From Leishmania infantum JPCM5 (taxonomy: Eukaryota > Euglenozoa > Kinetoplastea > Trypanosomatida > Trypanosomatidae): DNA of 64,000 nucleotides. The position numbers were made by a program, and so were the translations under genes. The stretch's first letter is position 1. Each line of letters begins with the position of its first letter. Below, one piece after another: positions 10,500 to 20,966 of this stretch. Location of the stretch: NCBI RefSeq assembly GCF_000002875.2, contig NC_009418.2, positions 190,829 to 254,828 on the forward strand, in the 5' to 3' direction. A model generated the notes under the pieces. It saw only the letters and a list, made by a program, of their open reading frames with translations, was not told the DNA's origin and ran no database searches.

Positions 10500-13208
10500 A
10501 TGATGCAGGACACTGCTTCACCCTTTCCCCACCACCGTACGCCGGCGACGTACCAGGCCGGCTTGCATTATCAGGCCAACGGACGCGAAAGCGCGGCGCC
10601 GCTGCTTACCTCGTCGGCTGGAAATGCTGCCAACGGTAAGCGGCTCAGTCACTGGGGCCGCAACGTTTTGCGTGGCTTTTACCATGTCAAATGGCATCAG
10701 CGCACGCAGTGTGCCGTTGTAGCGTGCTTGCTGTGGTTCTTCACCCTTTTTGTGCTCCTGCACACTTTTCTTCAGGTGTCGGGTCTGACGCAGTCGATTT
10801 ATGCGGTTTTCTCGAGGCCGACTTCCGGGCTGCAAACACTCCTGGAGGACGAGCTCGTTATACCTAGCCCTGTTGTGCCACCGAATGGAGCATTTTGTGG
10901 TCTGTGTACAGAGGGCCTCGTTGTCTTCCGTCCAGCTAGTGCCGCCACATCCCTGGCTACGACGCCTGCCCAGACCGAGATGGTAGTGTGCGTGGAAACG
11001 ATGGAGGAAGCCTGGTTGTCAGCGAGCGAGTCGGAGCCTCTAAGCACTGTACGAGACTGTGTAGCAAGGCTCTATAACCTGGGTCTCCTGCAGCCTCCTC
11101 GTACTACCATAACCGCGGTGAATGACACGTGTGCAGCAGTGCGCGTGACAGTGCAGGTGCTCTCAGGCGAGTCAGAAGAGGCAGATCGGAACAAGTGCAG
11201 CAGCGGGTTCGTGGCGGAGCTGCAGATTTCATCGACAGAACGGGAGAAGGTGGAGGTGCACACTCAGCGGTTCCCGTCGTGGCCGCTCTGCCCTGTCGCC
11301 TCACCGGAGGCTATTGATGCTAAGGATGGACACCGAGGTGGCAGTGACGGTAATCATTACATCGTGCCCGCGTACTTTGCGACAGCAGCTGTTCGAGACA
11401 CAGACGCAGACTGCGATGTCCCACCGCCGTGGAGAATTGACACTATCGAGGACCTTGATGAGGTGGTACTGCGTTTCGCCGGGGACGCGGCTCAGACCAC
11501 AGAGACATCGCCGCTGCTGGCGAGTGACCTGCGCTGCCCGACCTACTTCCTCACGGTACACCTTGGCCGCTTTGGCCGCCATCACAATCAGCTGCAGGAG
11601 ATCTTGAACGGCATCTCGCTGGCCAGGAGATCGAACCGCACGTTTATTTTGCCACCCTTTGTGCCGGCGCTGTACATGTCGTACTTGAGGCTAAATCCAG
11701 AGCTTCTGTACGGATGGAATGCGCTACGCAGAAACGGCCACTACTGTGTTCTGTCGTACGCCGAGGCGCGGCCAATACTGCGGCGTCTGCGTGAGCGCGA
11801 TGGGGTAGTGAGTATGGAACGGGTCAGTTTTGCAGCCACTGCCGACCTGCACGTGCTGTTCAACACCACAGAAGAGCACGACAGTTATGCTTGGGGATCC
11901 ATGCCTCGCGTGCCGGACACGGATGGCGCGTTTGTGTACGATGCAGATGAATGGTTCTCGATGGGGGTGCGGCGAAGGGAGGAGATGACAGCGCACACCG
12001 CAAGCAATACCTCATCAGTGCCATCGCCGCTAACGTTCCACGAGGCAAGGCCGCCTAGCGCGGAGGAGTGTAGCGGCTTCGCCGGCCCCGCTCCGAACAA
12101 GAGCCCAACGCAGTGGGAAAGGATTCGCAGGTGCACCACTGCGTTTCTGCGCACCTACGGCGATGGTGACGGGAGACGCGAGTCGTCGTTAGCCTCACGG
12201 CGACAGCCACGCATTGTGGTGATTTCGAGCGTCACAGCGTTTCATCTGCGGCCGACGCTGACGGAAATGACCAGGCTGCTTGGCCTCCTGCGGCCGTCAC
12301 CGACACTCACGGTGGAGATTGGCCGGTACTACCGACTCTATGCGACGCAGCTCCAGTGGCCAGCCAACACCGATCCGAAGCGCTCTTTTTTAAACGTGCT
12401 GCAGCCATTTCGTTACAAGAGCACCATTGGTGTGCACGTACGCCGTCGCGAGTTTACGTGTCGCGAGGAGGCCGAGCACCCCAGCGCCACCATCATCGCT
12501 ATGTCGGAGGCGCGCTACCAGTTTGACGGCACAGGTAAAAACGATAGCGCCGCTGCTGGTCGCCCCATCACCACCGTAGCGCGACTGGCGAGCGACTGCG
12601 GATGGAATTCGCAGTCGCTACTGCACATCTACGACACCTATGCGAGCTGGATGCGATCGCGACAGGCGCAGGGGCTGAGGCGGTCGCGTTGCTTCGCGCA
12701 TGTGCAGACTTCAAACAAACAGGTGCTGCGGAGCTACGTCGCCTTTGACGAGCAAGTCGGCCCCATTGGCTCTCAGCTGCAAGCTGCACTGCAGCAGCGC
12801 TACAACCCACTAAAGAAGAAGCGCGCCGCCAATGGATATCCACCCATCTATGCCGCATTCTACGACCACCGGCCCCGCAAAGACCTTTTCCAGACTTACC
12901 AAGAAATCCCGGCAAGATGGGAGCATTCATCCGCAGACACGCAACGCGCCGACGGGGAAGCCGTCTTCGACGTCGCTGCTGTACCGCGGACAACGGACAG
13001 TCTTGTTGAGATGTTGTACCCCATCGCGGAGCAGGAGGCGCTGGCCCTGGGGATCGACTTCTTTGTGCTCGGTAACACAGGCGTGTTCCGCGGCAATATT
13101 ATTTCGTCCGTGTCGATCAACGTGTGCTTGCGCCGCTTGGGCAGAGGGCTGCCGTGTCACGGCGTCCTCGCTGGGTACTACGAAATGCTGTACAAGGGTT
13201 ACATGTGA
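10500..13208 (+). CDS. Type II membrane O-fucosyltransferase-like protein
   Basis: The protein has 902 residues starting at the double ATG (MMQD). A short cytosolic N-terminus is followed by one hydrophobic segment at about 71-93 and a long lumenal part, the topology of Golgi/ER glycosyltransferases. Three blocks match the protein O-fucosyltransferase (GT-B) signature. These are GRFGRHHNQ at 356-364 leading into LARRSNRTFILPPF; HVRRREFTC at 646-654, where His-x-Arg fits the GDP-fucose-binding HxR motif; and FRGNIISSVSINV at 863-875, resembling the family's C-terminal FIGN..SSFS motif. The expected role is fucosyl transfer to Ser/Thr of secretory proteins. Family membership is reasonably sure but donor and acceptor are inferred. 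The 260-residue segment between membrane anchor and first motif is unusual. Confidence 0.75.
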   Translation: MMQDTASPFPHHRTPATYQAGLHYQANGRESAAPLLTSSAGNAANGKRLSHWGRNVLRGFYHVKWHQRTQCAVVACLLWFFTLFVLLHTFLQVSGLTQSIYAVFSRPTSGLQTLLEDELVIPSPVVPPNGAFCGLCTEGLVVFRPASAATSLATTPAQTEMVVCVETMEEAWLSASESEPLSTVRDCVARLYNLGLLQPPRTTITAVNDTCAAVRVTVQVLSGESEEADRNKCSSGFVAELQISSTEREKVEVHTQRFPSWPLCPVASPEAIDAKDGHRGGSDGNHYIVPAYFATAAVRDTDADCDVPPPWRIDTIEDLDEVVLRFAGDAAQTTETSPLLASDLRCPTYFLTVHLGRFGRHHNQLQEILNGISLARRSNRTFILPPFVPALYMSYLRLNPELLYGWNALRRNGHYCVLSYAEARPILRRLRERDGVVSMERVSFAATADLHVLFNTTEEHDSYAWGSMPRVPDTDGAFVYDADEWFSMGVRRREEMTAHTASNTSSVPSPLTFHEARPPSAEECSGFAGPAPNKSPTQWERIRRCTTAFLRTYGDGDGRRESSLASRRQPRIVVISSVTAFHLRPTLTEMTRLLGLLRPSPTLTVEIGRYYRLYATQLQWPANTDPKRSFLNVLQPFRYKSTIGVHVRRREFTCREEAEHPSATIIAMSEARYQFDGTGKNDSAAAGRPITTVARLASDCGWNSQSLLHIYDTYASWMRSRQAQGLRRSRCFAHVQTSNKQVLRSYVAFDEQVGPIGSQLQAALQQRYNPLKKKRAANGYPPIYAAFYDHRPRKDLFQTYQEIPARWEHSSADTQRADGEAVFDVAAVPRTTDSLVEMLYPIAEQEALALGIDFFVLGNTGVFRGNIISSVSINVCLRRLGRGLPCHGVLAGYYEMLYKGYM

Positions 13209-14353
13209 GCTTCTCGACCCAGCCTCAAGCCCTCACCTCCCCGTCACCCCACTCCCACCCCTCCACTTACGGCGACTGGTTGGGACCGCATTCCACCATC
13301 CCCACTGGGCGGCATCGGCCCCTCTTTGAAGATACCGTTGGTGCAAGAATTTTTCGTTTTCTCTCCCCTTCCCACCGCCACCCGTGAGCACTTTCTTATT
13401 TGAAGCCCTGCCTACTGAATCCCCTCCTGGACACACGCGCAGCGCTCTGTTGTGCATGTCGTGCGCCCGCTGCAGGCAACTAGCTGCTCTGGCAGCTATT
13501 TGTTTTTTTTTTCTGCCTTCTCTTGGTTCTCGTGACAGAGCGACTTAGCCCATTTTGGCTTTTTATTCTGCTCTCGTGCCCTCGTGCTTCCTTTCCACTC
13601 GTACTGCTGGCATCGATCATGTGTTAATGCTTTATTTCATGCTACCGTTTGTGTCTGTGTACCGCCGCATATACGTAGGTGGCGCGCGTGCGCAAGTGTG
13701 TTCAAGGAGAGCAACAAAGAAGGAGACAGGGAGACAACGAGCTCACAGCTTAAAACGCCTCAGCTGACAAGAGCACAGCGCGCTCTGTCGTTCTTGATGA
13801 GTATGTACCGCCAAGCCGATAAGAAGAGGGAAAAGGCTCTATGTTGATGTCCTTTCGGCCACGGGACCTTCAGTGCGGCGGATGCACGACAGGCGGTCTC
13901 TCGAGCGAATGCAAGTCCAGCCATGTGGTATGAGCACAGAGACACACACACATACTCATGCATGTCCCCTCCCCGTCCTCCCCACTCCCTCTCCACCATC
14001 CTGGACATGACTTCTCACCTCTCCCCCTCATCCACACACATTTTTCCGCTCACCTCGCCGAGCTGCCGAGGGCATCTGCACCCATTGAGCATGTGCATGT
14101 CCATGTGTACGTGCTCCTACTACTGCTCTCAGAGCAGAAACGTTTCCCGTCTACGTGAAGTGGTGCGTCACGCATGACGCATTGGACTGTTTGTAGCGTG
14201 TGTGTGCGCGCGCGTGTGAGCGTGTGTACGTGTGTTTCTTCCTTCATTTTCTTCGCCAGTTTTGCGGGGCCTTTTTGACCCCATCGGCACTCCCCCCACT
14301 ATCACCACCACCCACCCCCTCGGCAACACCTGAGCTGAAGCATCACTGTGCAA
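13209..14353. other. Spacer, no supported gene
   Basis: C-rich then T-rich intergenic DNA with runs such as T11 near 13501-13511 and GT/CG alternation near 14198-14235. The short open frames have no coding character. Confidence 0.55.
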
Positions 14354-14417
14354 CCTTTTTTGTTTTTGTTTGTTTTTTCATCTTCGTTGACCTCTCACCG
14401 TCCTTCCGACTTCCCAG
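14354..14417 (+). promoter_or_regulatory. Predicted trans-splice acceptor of the 1699-residue protein
   Basis: A long T/C tract lacking AG ends at the AG at 14416-14417. There is no ATG between it and the start codon at 14566, which supports that start over the upstream GTG-initiated extension. Confidence 0.65.
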
Positions 14418-14565
14418 CCCGCCCGCCCCCCCCCACCATCAGCATCGCATTCTTCCTCGCCTTCCACTCGATCGGCTTCTTTGGCTAGTTGGTTGGTGGT
14501 ATTTCCTCGTCGATAGATCACACTCTTTTTCTCTTCCTCACACGTCTCCGTCGGAACTGTGGATC

Positions 14566-17500
14566 ATGAGGCGCTATCAACATCTTCGTGATGTGCATCC
14601 GAGGCCCTACAGTAATGGCCGTGAGAGAGGGCATGAGGTGGGCCTAGCGAGAAGGTGCCAGCGCGATGGAGAGCACCTGTGTAGCGGCAGCGCACGAAAT
14701 AGCTGTAGGAGTAGCGGCGGTAGCGAGGATGAAGTAGGAAGGTGGTGTGGCGCTGCGATGGTCGCGACCGCCCCTACACCCCGTCGCACCTTGAGCACCT
14801 CGAAGAGAGCTGAAAATCCTCGTGGGGCCACCGGTACTGTTCTCTCACCCCATGTGAGTTTCTCCCCGATCTCCTTCCATTCTGCGCAGGCCTCCGCGAT
14901 TACATATGGAGCGGCAGAGACGACCAAGGCAACTGTGTCGTCTGCCTCGGCGCCTAAAGCCTTCTACGACGGGCCCTCCTTGCGCGACAGCATCCCGGCG
15001 CTGTTGGCGCGGCTTGCCAACCCGGTAACGCTGTCGCCGTCGCGTGCCCCCGAGAGCACGCGCTTGTTCGAGCCGGCAGCGAAAGAAGACACGTTGCAGC
15101 GAGACGCCTCATCCCTGTCGGCGCACCCGATAGTTGCACCACGGTGGAGTGGCTCCAAGCATTCCGGCGTGTCGGGTGGTGCCGTTTCCACTACCGGGCA
15201 AAGGAAAGCGATGAATGCCGAGGCATCAAATCGCTCCTCGGGGTCGTCGTCGGATGAATTCCCACAGGGCACCACACCCCCGGAGCGGGCTCAAGGGGGT
15301 CGCTACGAAGTGCGACAACCGAACGCGAAGGGAAAGATGAATCGGGGCATGATTGCCCGCGCCGAGGTACAGAGCGCTTACCCAGATGCGCTGCCGTCAG
15401 CGGCGACCGTGTTTTCGGAAAGCACGCAGCAGCGTCGCGTGGTAATGCCCCCGACGAGGTACGTAGTAGTGCAGCGGCCCGCCGCCGCCCACATCTTACC
15501 GCATGCATCAGAGGCTTCAACACGGATGGATGCGACCACTGTAGCTCCCGAATCAGCAGCTCGGCATTCGGTTGAGTTGACGTCACGCTGTTGCTCTGCT
15601 ACCTCGTCCCACGGCAACGCAGAGGAGACTTGTGATGTGTGCAGCGCCAGTGTAGCCAGTAGCAACATCAGTTTAAGTCGCCCTGCGAGTCGACGACCGC
15701 GCGCCTCGCCTCTCCGAAGGAGGCCAAGCCGCTCCGGTAGTGCCGAAGCTGTCGCTGGGCGGAAACGTGCGATCGGACCCATAGCCGCTCCAGTCGCCGC
15801 CACACGCGAGTCCCTTCTTGAAGCCAGCAAGGAGGCCCCGAGCGCTGTGTCTGAGCAGCCACCGCCGCCGCGAATCATGCCATCGCCCTCGATGAACTCG
15901 ACAAGCGACGTCACCCAGCACCGCGCATCACCGTCCCGAATGCAGGGCCTCTTCGACTTCGTCCTAAGCAGCAGCAGTAACAGCGGCGCCGGAGTCGAGT
16001 ACAACTCACTTAATACTTCCTGTGAGTGGGCAAAGACGTCTCCCGGGTGCGCGGAAGGAGTGTCCGCCCGCGCTGCAGGCCTTCCCCCGCGCGAGCAGAA
16101 GCGCTCGCACACTATCGCGTCACCGTTTTCGCTGCTGAAGCCGATGGAAGGTGTTTTCGCACCGTCGCATGGCGCCTTGTACGGGGATGAGAGCGTCGCG
16201 CCTGTGGACCCTTTCGCAGCCGCCGTTCAAAAGGCAGGGGACCCGTTGGTGTTGCGGCACACCATCGACTACCTCCTCTCGAAGGCTCGCCGCCTGGAGA
16301 GGGAGAATCAGCGCTTGTGGTGGCAGGCGCACAGCTGGGATCCACATAGGGCCGTTGAACCTCACGAGGCTCGTCCTGTCGCTGTGCCTCTGGCCCACCG
16401 GCGTTTGCGCAAGTCCTCCTCGCCGGCAGAAGTGGTGACTCGTACCCCGTACGCCATCACTTCCCAAGCAGTAGCCTTCACTCAGACCCAACACCCACCT
16501 GAGTCTAAGCCGCGCGTGTTCGTGAAGCGGCAGCCGCGCCTTTCGCAAGCAACTGGTCGCTCTGCATCCTGCACCTCGACGTCCTTCCTCTCTCGAGAAA
16601 GCCCCCGACACAGCAGCAGTGGCGAAGGAGCTGACGCAGAAGAACATGTGAGGGCAAATCCAGGCGCTCACCTGTGCACCGCGGCAGCAGACACACCAGC
16701 CCCACCGAGCACCGAGTCAACTGAAACAACGGCGACATCGGCCGTGTCGCGCACCGAAGCGGGAGTTCAGTGCCGCCCAGCCGCGCGAGATGCGGCAACA
16801 GACGCAAGAGAACATCGATCGCCAGTGCACTTCGGGCTAGCCAGCATGGCAGAGACGGCCGGTGCCTCGACGGAATCGCAGCAGCGTGTGTCCTCCTCGT
16901 CACATGCAGACGCAAGCGCGCAGACAGAGCTCGTAGCACCGTTAACGTCGGCACTTCTCCGGACGCCGGAAGCGCGCCATCAAGCGCTGCATCACAGGTT
17001 GCAAGGAACGGCCAGTGGGGACGGCAAGGGCGACGCTGCGGCCACCCCGATAGCATCGACCGTGCGCAGCCGTCACAGCATCTACAGCGAGCGTTCGCTG
17101 GGAGTGATGGCAACAGACGCCACGTCGCTGCCACCATTCCCGGTGCAGAAGCAGCAGGGTCGAAGCCTCAGCAGCTGTAGCAGTCAAGCACACGTGAGAG
17201 GAACAAGTCAGGCAAGCGGATCTTCCGCGCCACGTGGTCATTATCCGACCTACAGTAAACAGGTCCAGACAGCGAGCATCCAATTGCCCTCTTTAGGCGA
17301 GGTCGAGGATGCGGGAGGAGGGGGCGGTGGCGGCGATACCTTGATGGTCTCGACAATGGATGGCACTACGTCGGCGCTGTCCTCGGAGAGGACAGCGGTG
17401 ATTGAGCTGCACACGTCGCCCTCCTACACACGGAACACCGTGCGCCGTCTGCGAGAGTACTGCAACTCTCTGGAGGCGGCCCGCCAGCAGCTGCGCCGGC

Positions 17501-19665
17501 GCCTATCAAGAAGTGTGCCTAACAGCCACGATGTCTCGGCCGTAGCACTGTCGCGCGCGCGATCGCCGTCAAGCCTTTCGCACTCGCACGGCCAGGTTCC
17601 GCTGTCCCCGCTAACTACCGCGGCCCCCACCCTCAGCCGTCCCTTCTTCACCTCCGAGTACGTCGACCCGGAGGTCGACGCCACCTTGCAGGACGTTGGA
17701 GAGACGACTGCCCTGGAGACTATGATCGTGTTGCATGAGGATGGCGCCGGCACCATCACAAAGCGCGTGATCGCCGGTTCCCAGTCGTGCGTCTCGAGCT
17801 TCGCGGTGCGCTCCCCTTCGCCCCCATCACAGCGCCCGGCAGCCGCAATGACGTCCTCGCTGGCCAGCCAGTCTCCGACCCCGGTCGTGGAGAATGCCAT
17901 ATCGTGGGTTCGCCGGTACTCGCCACGGGCCCCGTGTCGCATGAAGCCTCAGCAGCTCCTTTCGCACTACCTGCGGGGCACTCATGATACTGCGGTCATC
18001 GCAGAGGAGCCGCGCGCGCGCCGGCTGAGCTCCTCTCTGCGTTCCGACGGCAGCAGCTCATGCTGTGTGCCGGTGGTGCATTTGGGCAAGCCCATGCGAT
18101 CCGCCTCCGCCAGTTCATGGAACGCCTCCGACGTCAACATCCACTTCCCGGGCGCCGTGCCGCTCGCCCCGTCTCTCCCCAAGTCGCCACCGAAGCAAGC
18201 TCCGTCCACCGGACGCTTTGTCGTGCCGCCCACCACGCCGCTCGAGGAGGGTGATGCGGAGCAGCTACCACCACAGTCGCTGCCACCGCGGCCGCACAAT
18301 CACCAGACTCATGCAGGCGCATCGGTGTCGGTCTCCCTAGCAGGGTGCACTGCACCTGGGCAGTTTGCCGGGCTGCAGATTGGCGTCACCAGCAGCACAA
18401 CGAGAACGAGCAGCAGGGTCAACTCTCAGCGTTTTGCAGTGAAGGGAGTCCGCGAGTCTGTGTCGCCGAAGGAGCACAGCACGCGTATCCGAAGCAAGAG
18501 TGGCCGCGGCAGTGTCGGCTCTGAGGCACTTGTATCAGGAAAGCAGACCACTTCTTCGGCTTCGGCCGCCGCAGCCTCAGCACCTCTGTGGGATCCCACG
18601 CGCCACTCATTGCAAAGCCCAAGCCCGGTCATGCTCTCGACTTCTACTGAAACATCCGTAGCTGCTGAACTGGTGGTAAGCGACCGCCTCGGCACTCCCG
18701 TTACTACGTCCGGCAGCGAGGCGGGAGTGCGTGGCGCATCGAATGACAGCGTGCACGGGTCACGGCCCATAGGCACATCACTCATCACCGCTGTAGCCAG
18801 CGCGAGCCTGTCTGCTCTGAGTGCACCAGCGCCGGACAGCGAGGAGCCCCTGCCACCGGCTGAGACCGCAGTGCAGCCGCACATCCGCAGCCCCCTGTGC
18901 CGCCTACACCTCGAAGCGCAAGCCGTCCGCTGCGGTCGCGGCGGCAGCGGCGACCGACGCGATCTTTACACAGACAGCCTCCACGTCAGCGGGTCTGCCT
19001 CGCCGGCGCCGAGCACACCGCGAGGCTCTGAGGAAAACAGCGGTGGCCGATGCAAGCGGAGCGAGACTACAGCATTCCTGGACGAGGAGAAACGAGAAGC
19101 ATCAGCAGTGTCGTCTGCAGGGGCACGTCGCGTGTCGGTGCAACTACCAGTGCTTGAGAACGACGTGGTGTCAGCGGATGGGGCCGACAGCTTCCATTCC
19201 ACAGATGCTGCAGTGTCGCCGCGTAGCAGCGCCGAGAGGGTCGTTAACCTCCTTTTGCCAGCCCAGCTGGAGGGGTCGCTACTACCGCAGCCGCAACGCC
19301 CCACCTCCCAACGGCTTATCTCACCCTCTCCTCCTCGAGGGGTAGACGCGGACGACAATGCGCAGAATCCTCGTGATGGCAATACAGACTTGAAGGCTAT
19401 CTCTGCGGAATCAATACCGAAGGATGCGGGCATCGACTCTACGTCGCCGCGACGCCACCTTGTGTTGCCGCAGCACCGCCCACCGGTCGCCCCGCCTCGC
19501 GTCGTCGTCATCCCAAAGAACGACGAGTCTCCTTCTCCCGCTCGCAGCAGCCTGTCACGCAGCCTGCACTCCCTTCCCTCAACCCTCTCAGACAGGCATT
19601 GCGATGATGCTTCTGATGATGGAGATGACGAAGATGGGGCACTTTGGTACTCAGAACGGTTTTGA
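14566..19665 (+). CDS. Large disordered protein, trypanosomatid type, function unknown
   Basis: The protein has 1699 residues from the first ATG after a strong splice acceptor. The frame stays open upstream to 14200, but only with proline/phenylalanine-rich sequence from the splice tract, so that part is excluded. Most of the chain is Ser/Ala/Thr/Pro-rich and predicted disordered. Two short helical, coiled-coil-like segments stand out: about 565-592 (SKARRLERENQRLWW) and about 955-983 (RNTVRRLREYCNSLEAARQQ). Between and around them are dynein light chain-like motifs: TQT at 639-641, VQC at 734, AQT at 785-787 and VQT at 900-902. No enzyme domain, signal peptide or membrane segment is visible. 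A scaffold role in the cytoskeleton is a guess from these motifs. Confidence 0.85.
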   Translation: MRRYQHLRDVHPRPYSNGRERGHEVGLARRCQRDGEHLCSGSARNSCRSSGGSEDEVGRWCGAAMVATAPTPRRTLSTSKRAENPRGATGTVLSPHVSFSPISFHSAQASAITYGAAETTKATVSSASAPKAFYDGPSLRDSIPALLARLANPVTLSPSRAPESTRLFEPAAKEDTLQRDASSLSAHPIVAPRWSGSKHSGVSGGAVSTTGQRKAMNAEASNRSSGSSSDEFPQGTTPPERAQGGRYEVRQPNAKGKMNRGMIARAEVQSAYPDALPSAATVFSESTQQRRVVMPPTRYVVVQRPAAAHILPHASEASTRMDATTVAPESAARHSVELTSRCCSATSSHGNAEETCDVCSASVASSNISLSRPASRRPRASPLRRRPSRSGSAEAVAGRKRAIGPIAAPVAATRESLLEASKEAPSAVSEQPPPPRIMPSPSMNSTSDVTQHRASPSRMQGLFDFVLSSSSNSGAGVEYNSLNTSCEWAKTSPGCAEGVSARAAGLPPREQKRSHTIASPFSLLKPMEGVFAPSHGALYGDESVAPVDPFAAAVQKAGDPLVLRHTIDYLLSKARRLERENQRLWWQAHSWDPHRAVEPHEARPVAVPLAHRRLRKSSSPAEVVTRTPYAITSQAVAFTQTQHPPESKPRVFVKRQPRLSQATGRSASCTSTSFLSRESPRHSSSGEGADAEEHVRANPGAHLCTAAADTPAPPSTESTETTATSAVSRTEAGVQCRPAARDAATDAREHRSPVHFGLASMAETAGASTESQQRVSSSSHADASAQTELVAPLTSALLRTPEARHQALHHRLQGTASGDGKGDAAATPIASTVRSRHSIYSERSLGVMATDATSLPPFPVQKQQGRSLSSCSSQAHVRGTSQASGSSAPRGHYPTYSKQVQTASIQLPSLGEVEDAGGGGGGGDTLMVSTMDGTTSALSSERTAVIELHTSPSYTRNTVRRLREYCNSLEAARQQLRRRLSRSVPNSHDVSAVALSRARSPSSLSHSHGQVPLSPLTTAAPTLSRPFFTSEYVDPEVDATLQDVGETTALETMIVLHEDGAGTITKRVIAGSQSCVSSFAVRSPSPPSQRPAAAMTSSLASQSPTPVVENAISWVRRYSPRAPCRMKPQQLLSHYLRGTHDTAVIAEEPRARRLSSSLRSDGSSSCCVPVVHLGKPMRSASASSWNASDVNIHFPGAVPLAPSLPKSPPKQAPSTGRFVVPPTTPLEEGDAEQLPPQSLPPRPHNHQTHAGASVSVSLAGCTAPGQFAGLQIGVTSSTTRTSSRVNSQRFAVKGVRESVSPKEHSTRIRSKSGRGSVGSEALVSGKQTTSSASAAAASAPLWDPTRHSLQSPSPVMLSTSTETSVAAELVVSDRLGTPVTTSGSEAGVRGASNDSVHGSRPIGTSLITAVASASLSALSAPAPDSEEPLPPAETAVQPHIRSPLCRLHLEAQAVRCGRGGSGDRRDLYTDSLHVSGSASPAPSTPRGSEENSGGRCKRSETTAFLDEEKREASAVSSAGARRVSVQLPVLENDVVSADGADSFHSTDAAVSPRSSAERVVNLLLPAQLEGSLLPQPQRPTSQRLISPSPPRGVDADDNAQNPRDGNTDLKAISAESIPKDAGIDSTSPRRHLVLPQHRPPVAPPRVVVIPKNDESPSPARSSLSRSLHSLPSTLSDRHCDDASDDGDDEDGALWYSERF

Positions 19666-20925
19666 GTGGAGAGGCGGTAGAAGGAGGAGGGGGGGCTGCG
19701 GGCCGCCGTGTGCGTCCCCTACGGTCAGTCAAGATACAAACAGAGAAGTGGAGATGAGGATGCCGCGAGGGATGTAGAACGGCGGTTTTCAATTTTGCCA
19801 ACCCCTGTCTTTCCGGCAGCCGCACTGTGCATGTGTATGTGTGTGTATGTACTCAGCCTTTCTCCGGGCTATTCACCAACGTGCAGCTGTCAGTTGCTCT
19901 GTACTCTTTCGCCTTGCCTAACTGCTTTAGAGAGTCGAGGACGAATTCGGCAGCCGGGCTTTCTACACAACTCAGACACACACACGCACGTCAGCACGCT
20001 CCTACTGGTCTCTCTGTATCACCAGCTCTGAGGTAGGGATGATGAAGCCTCCAGTCAGAAATGCGCAGAGAGGCGTGGGGCCCAGTTTTGCGCCCACTCA
20101 AGCGCTGAGCATGTGCATACCTGCGTTCAACGGCGCACATGAGCGCATTGTGGACGCGAAGCAAAAAAAAATAGATGAGCCGCTGTACATGGCGCGCCAC
20201 TTCCTCGTGCGAGCTCGTTGGCCGCACGAGAGGGGTCTCAGAAGGCTCAGCACCCAATACGCTGATGCTGCACGCATAGCGGCGCATTTCCCCATGAGCT
20301 CCTCCGTGCGCACGACCAGCCCGCTCAGCACGAGCCGCTCTCAATTTCCTTTGCAGCCAAGATCTATTCCCCCTCTCCCTGATGCAGCTTAGTCGGTATC
20401 ACCACCGCCAGCAAAGGCCACTTCGTCAGTTTTTTTCGTAGAGTAGCCAATGTGTGGACCGGTGTGACGAATCATAGGTGTGATGTGTATCACGTGGTGT
20501 ACACCTGCGCAACTCCCATCTCTCGCTCTCTCTTGCTTGCCCCACAGTGTATCCTTCTGTTTCTTCTCCAGTGTGCTCTACGTCACTGCACCACCGTCGT
20601 CCTGAGCTTCCCCGCCGCTGTCGCGCCACGCGCCACATCCGCGTAAGCATACGTACATATATATGCACACACACACACATATATATGTATATGCATGTAA
20701 AAGGAGAGAAAGAAGAGGATTGTTGCGCACCAATCGTTTCCCTAGACAGCCTCTTTCACGTATAGACCGCACAGCCTATCCGGATACTCGTTTTTCTGTC
20801 AGGGGTGCCTCCTCTGCGTGCCTCCGCCCATCCGTATATATATATATATATATGTATGGTTGGGTGGGTAGTTGTGCATCTTACTAGCGACTGTGTGAGT
20901 GGCGCCACGCATACAATCGCACGAA
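19666..20925. other. Spacer with AT/CA structures
   Basis: It contains a 117-codon open frame at 20039-20392 that I do not accept as a gene (see rejected items), an AT/CA inverted repeat at 20655-20688 and a TA run at 20835-20852. Otherwise it is featureless. Confidence 0.5.
20655..20688. repeat. Inverted repeat with CA loop
   Basis: ACATATATATG (20655-20665) and its exact reverse complement (20678-20688) flank a loop of six CA units. It could form a hairpin in DNA or RNA, but such AT/CA simple repeats arise easily by slippage. Confidence 0.8.
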
Positions 20926-20951
20926 TTATCTCTATCACTCCTACATTACAG
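20926..20951 (+). promoter_or_regulatory. Possible trans-splice acceptor of the acylated protein gene
   Basis: A modest pyrimidine-rich stretch ends at the AG at 20950-20951, giving a leader of only about 15 nt. An alternative is the T-rich stretch ending near 20804, but that leader would include an upstream ATG at about 20854. Confidence 0.3.
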
Positions 20952-20966
20952 TAGTGAAGGGGTGCA

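Noticed and set aside
14200..14565. N-terminal extension of the 1699-residue protein
   Set aside because: Begins at GTG, contains the polypyrimidine tract and lies upstream of the predicted acceptor at 14417.
20039..20392. 117-codon open frame with ATG-ATG start after a possible acceptor at about 20027
   Set aside because: Contains an A9 run, a comparable open frame exists on the opposite strand, and there is no recognisable motif. Kept only as a weak possibility.
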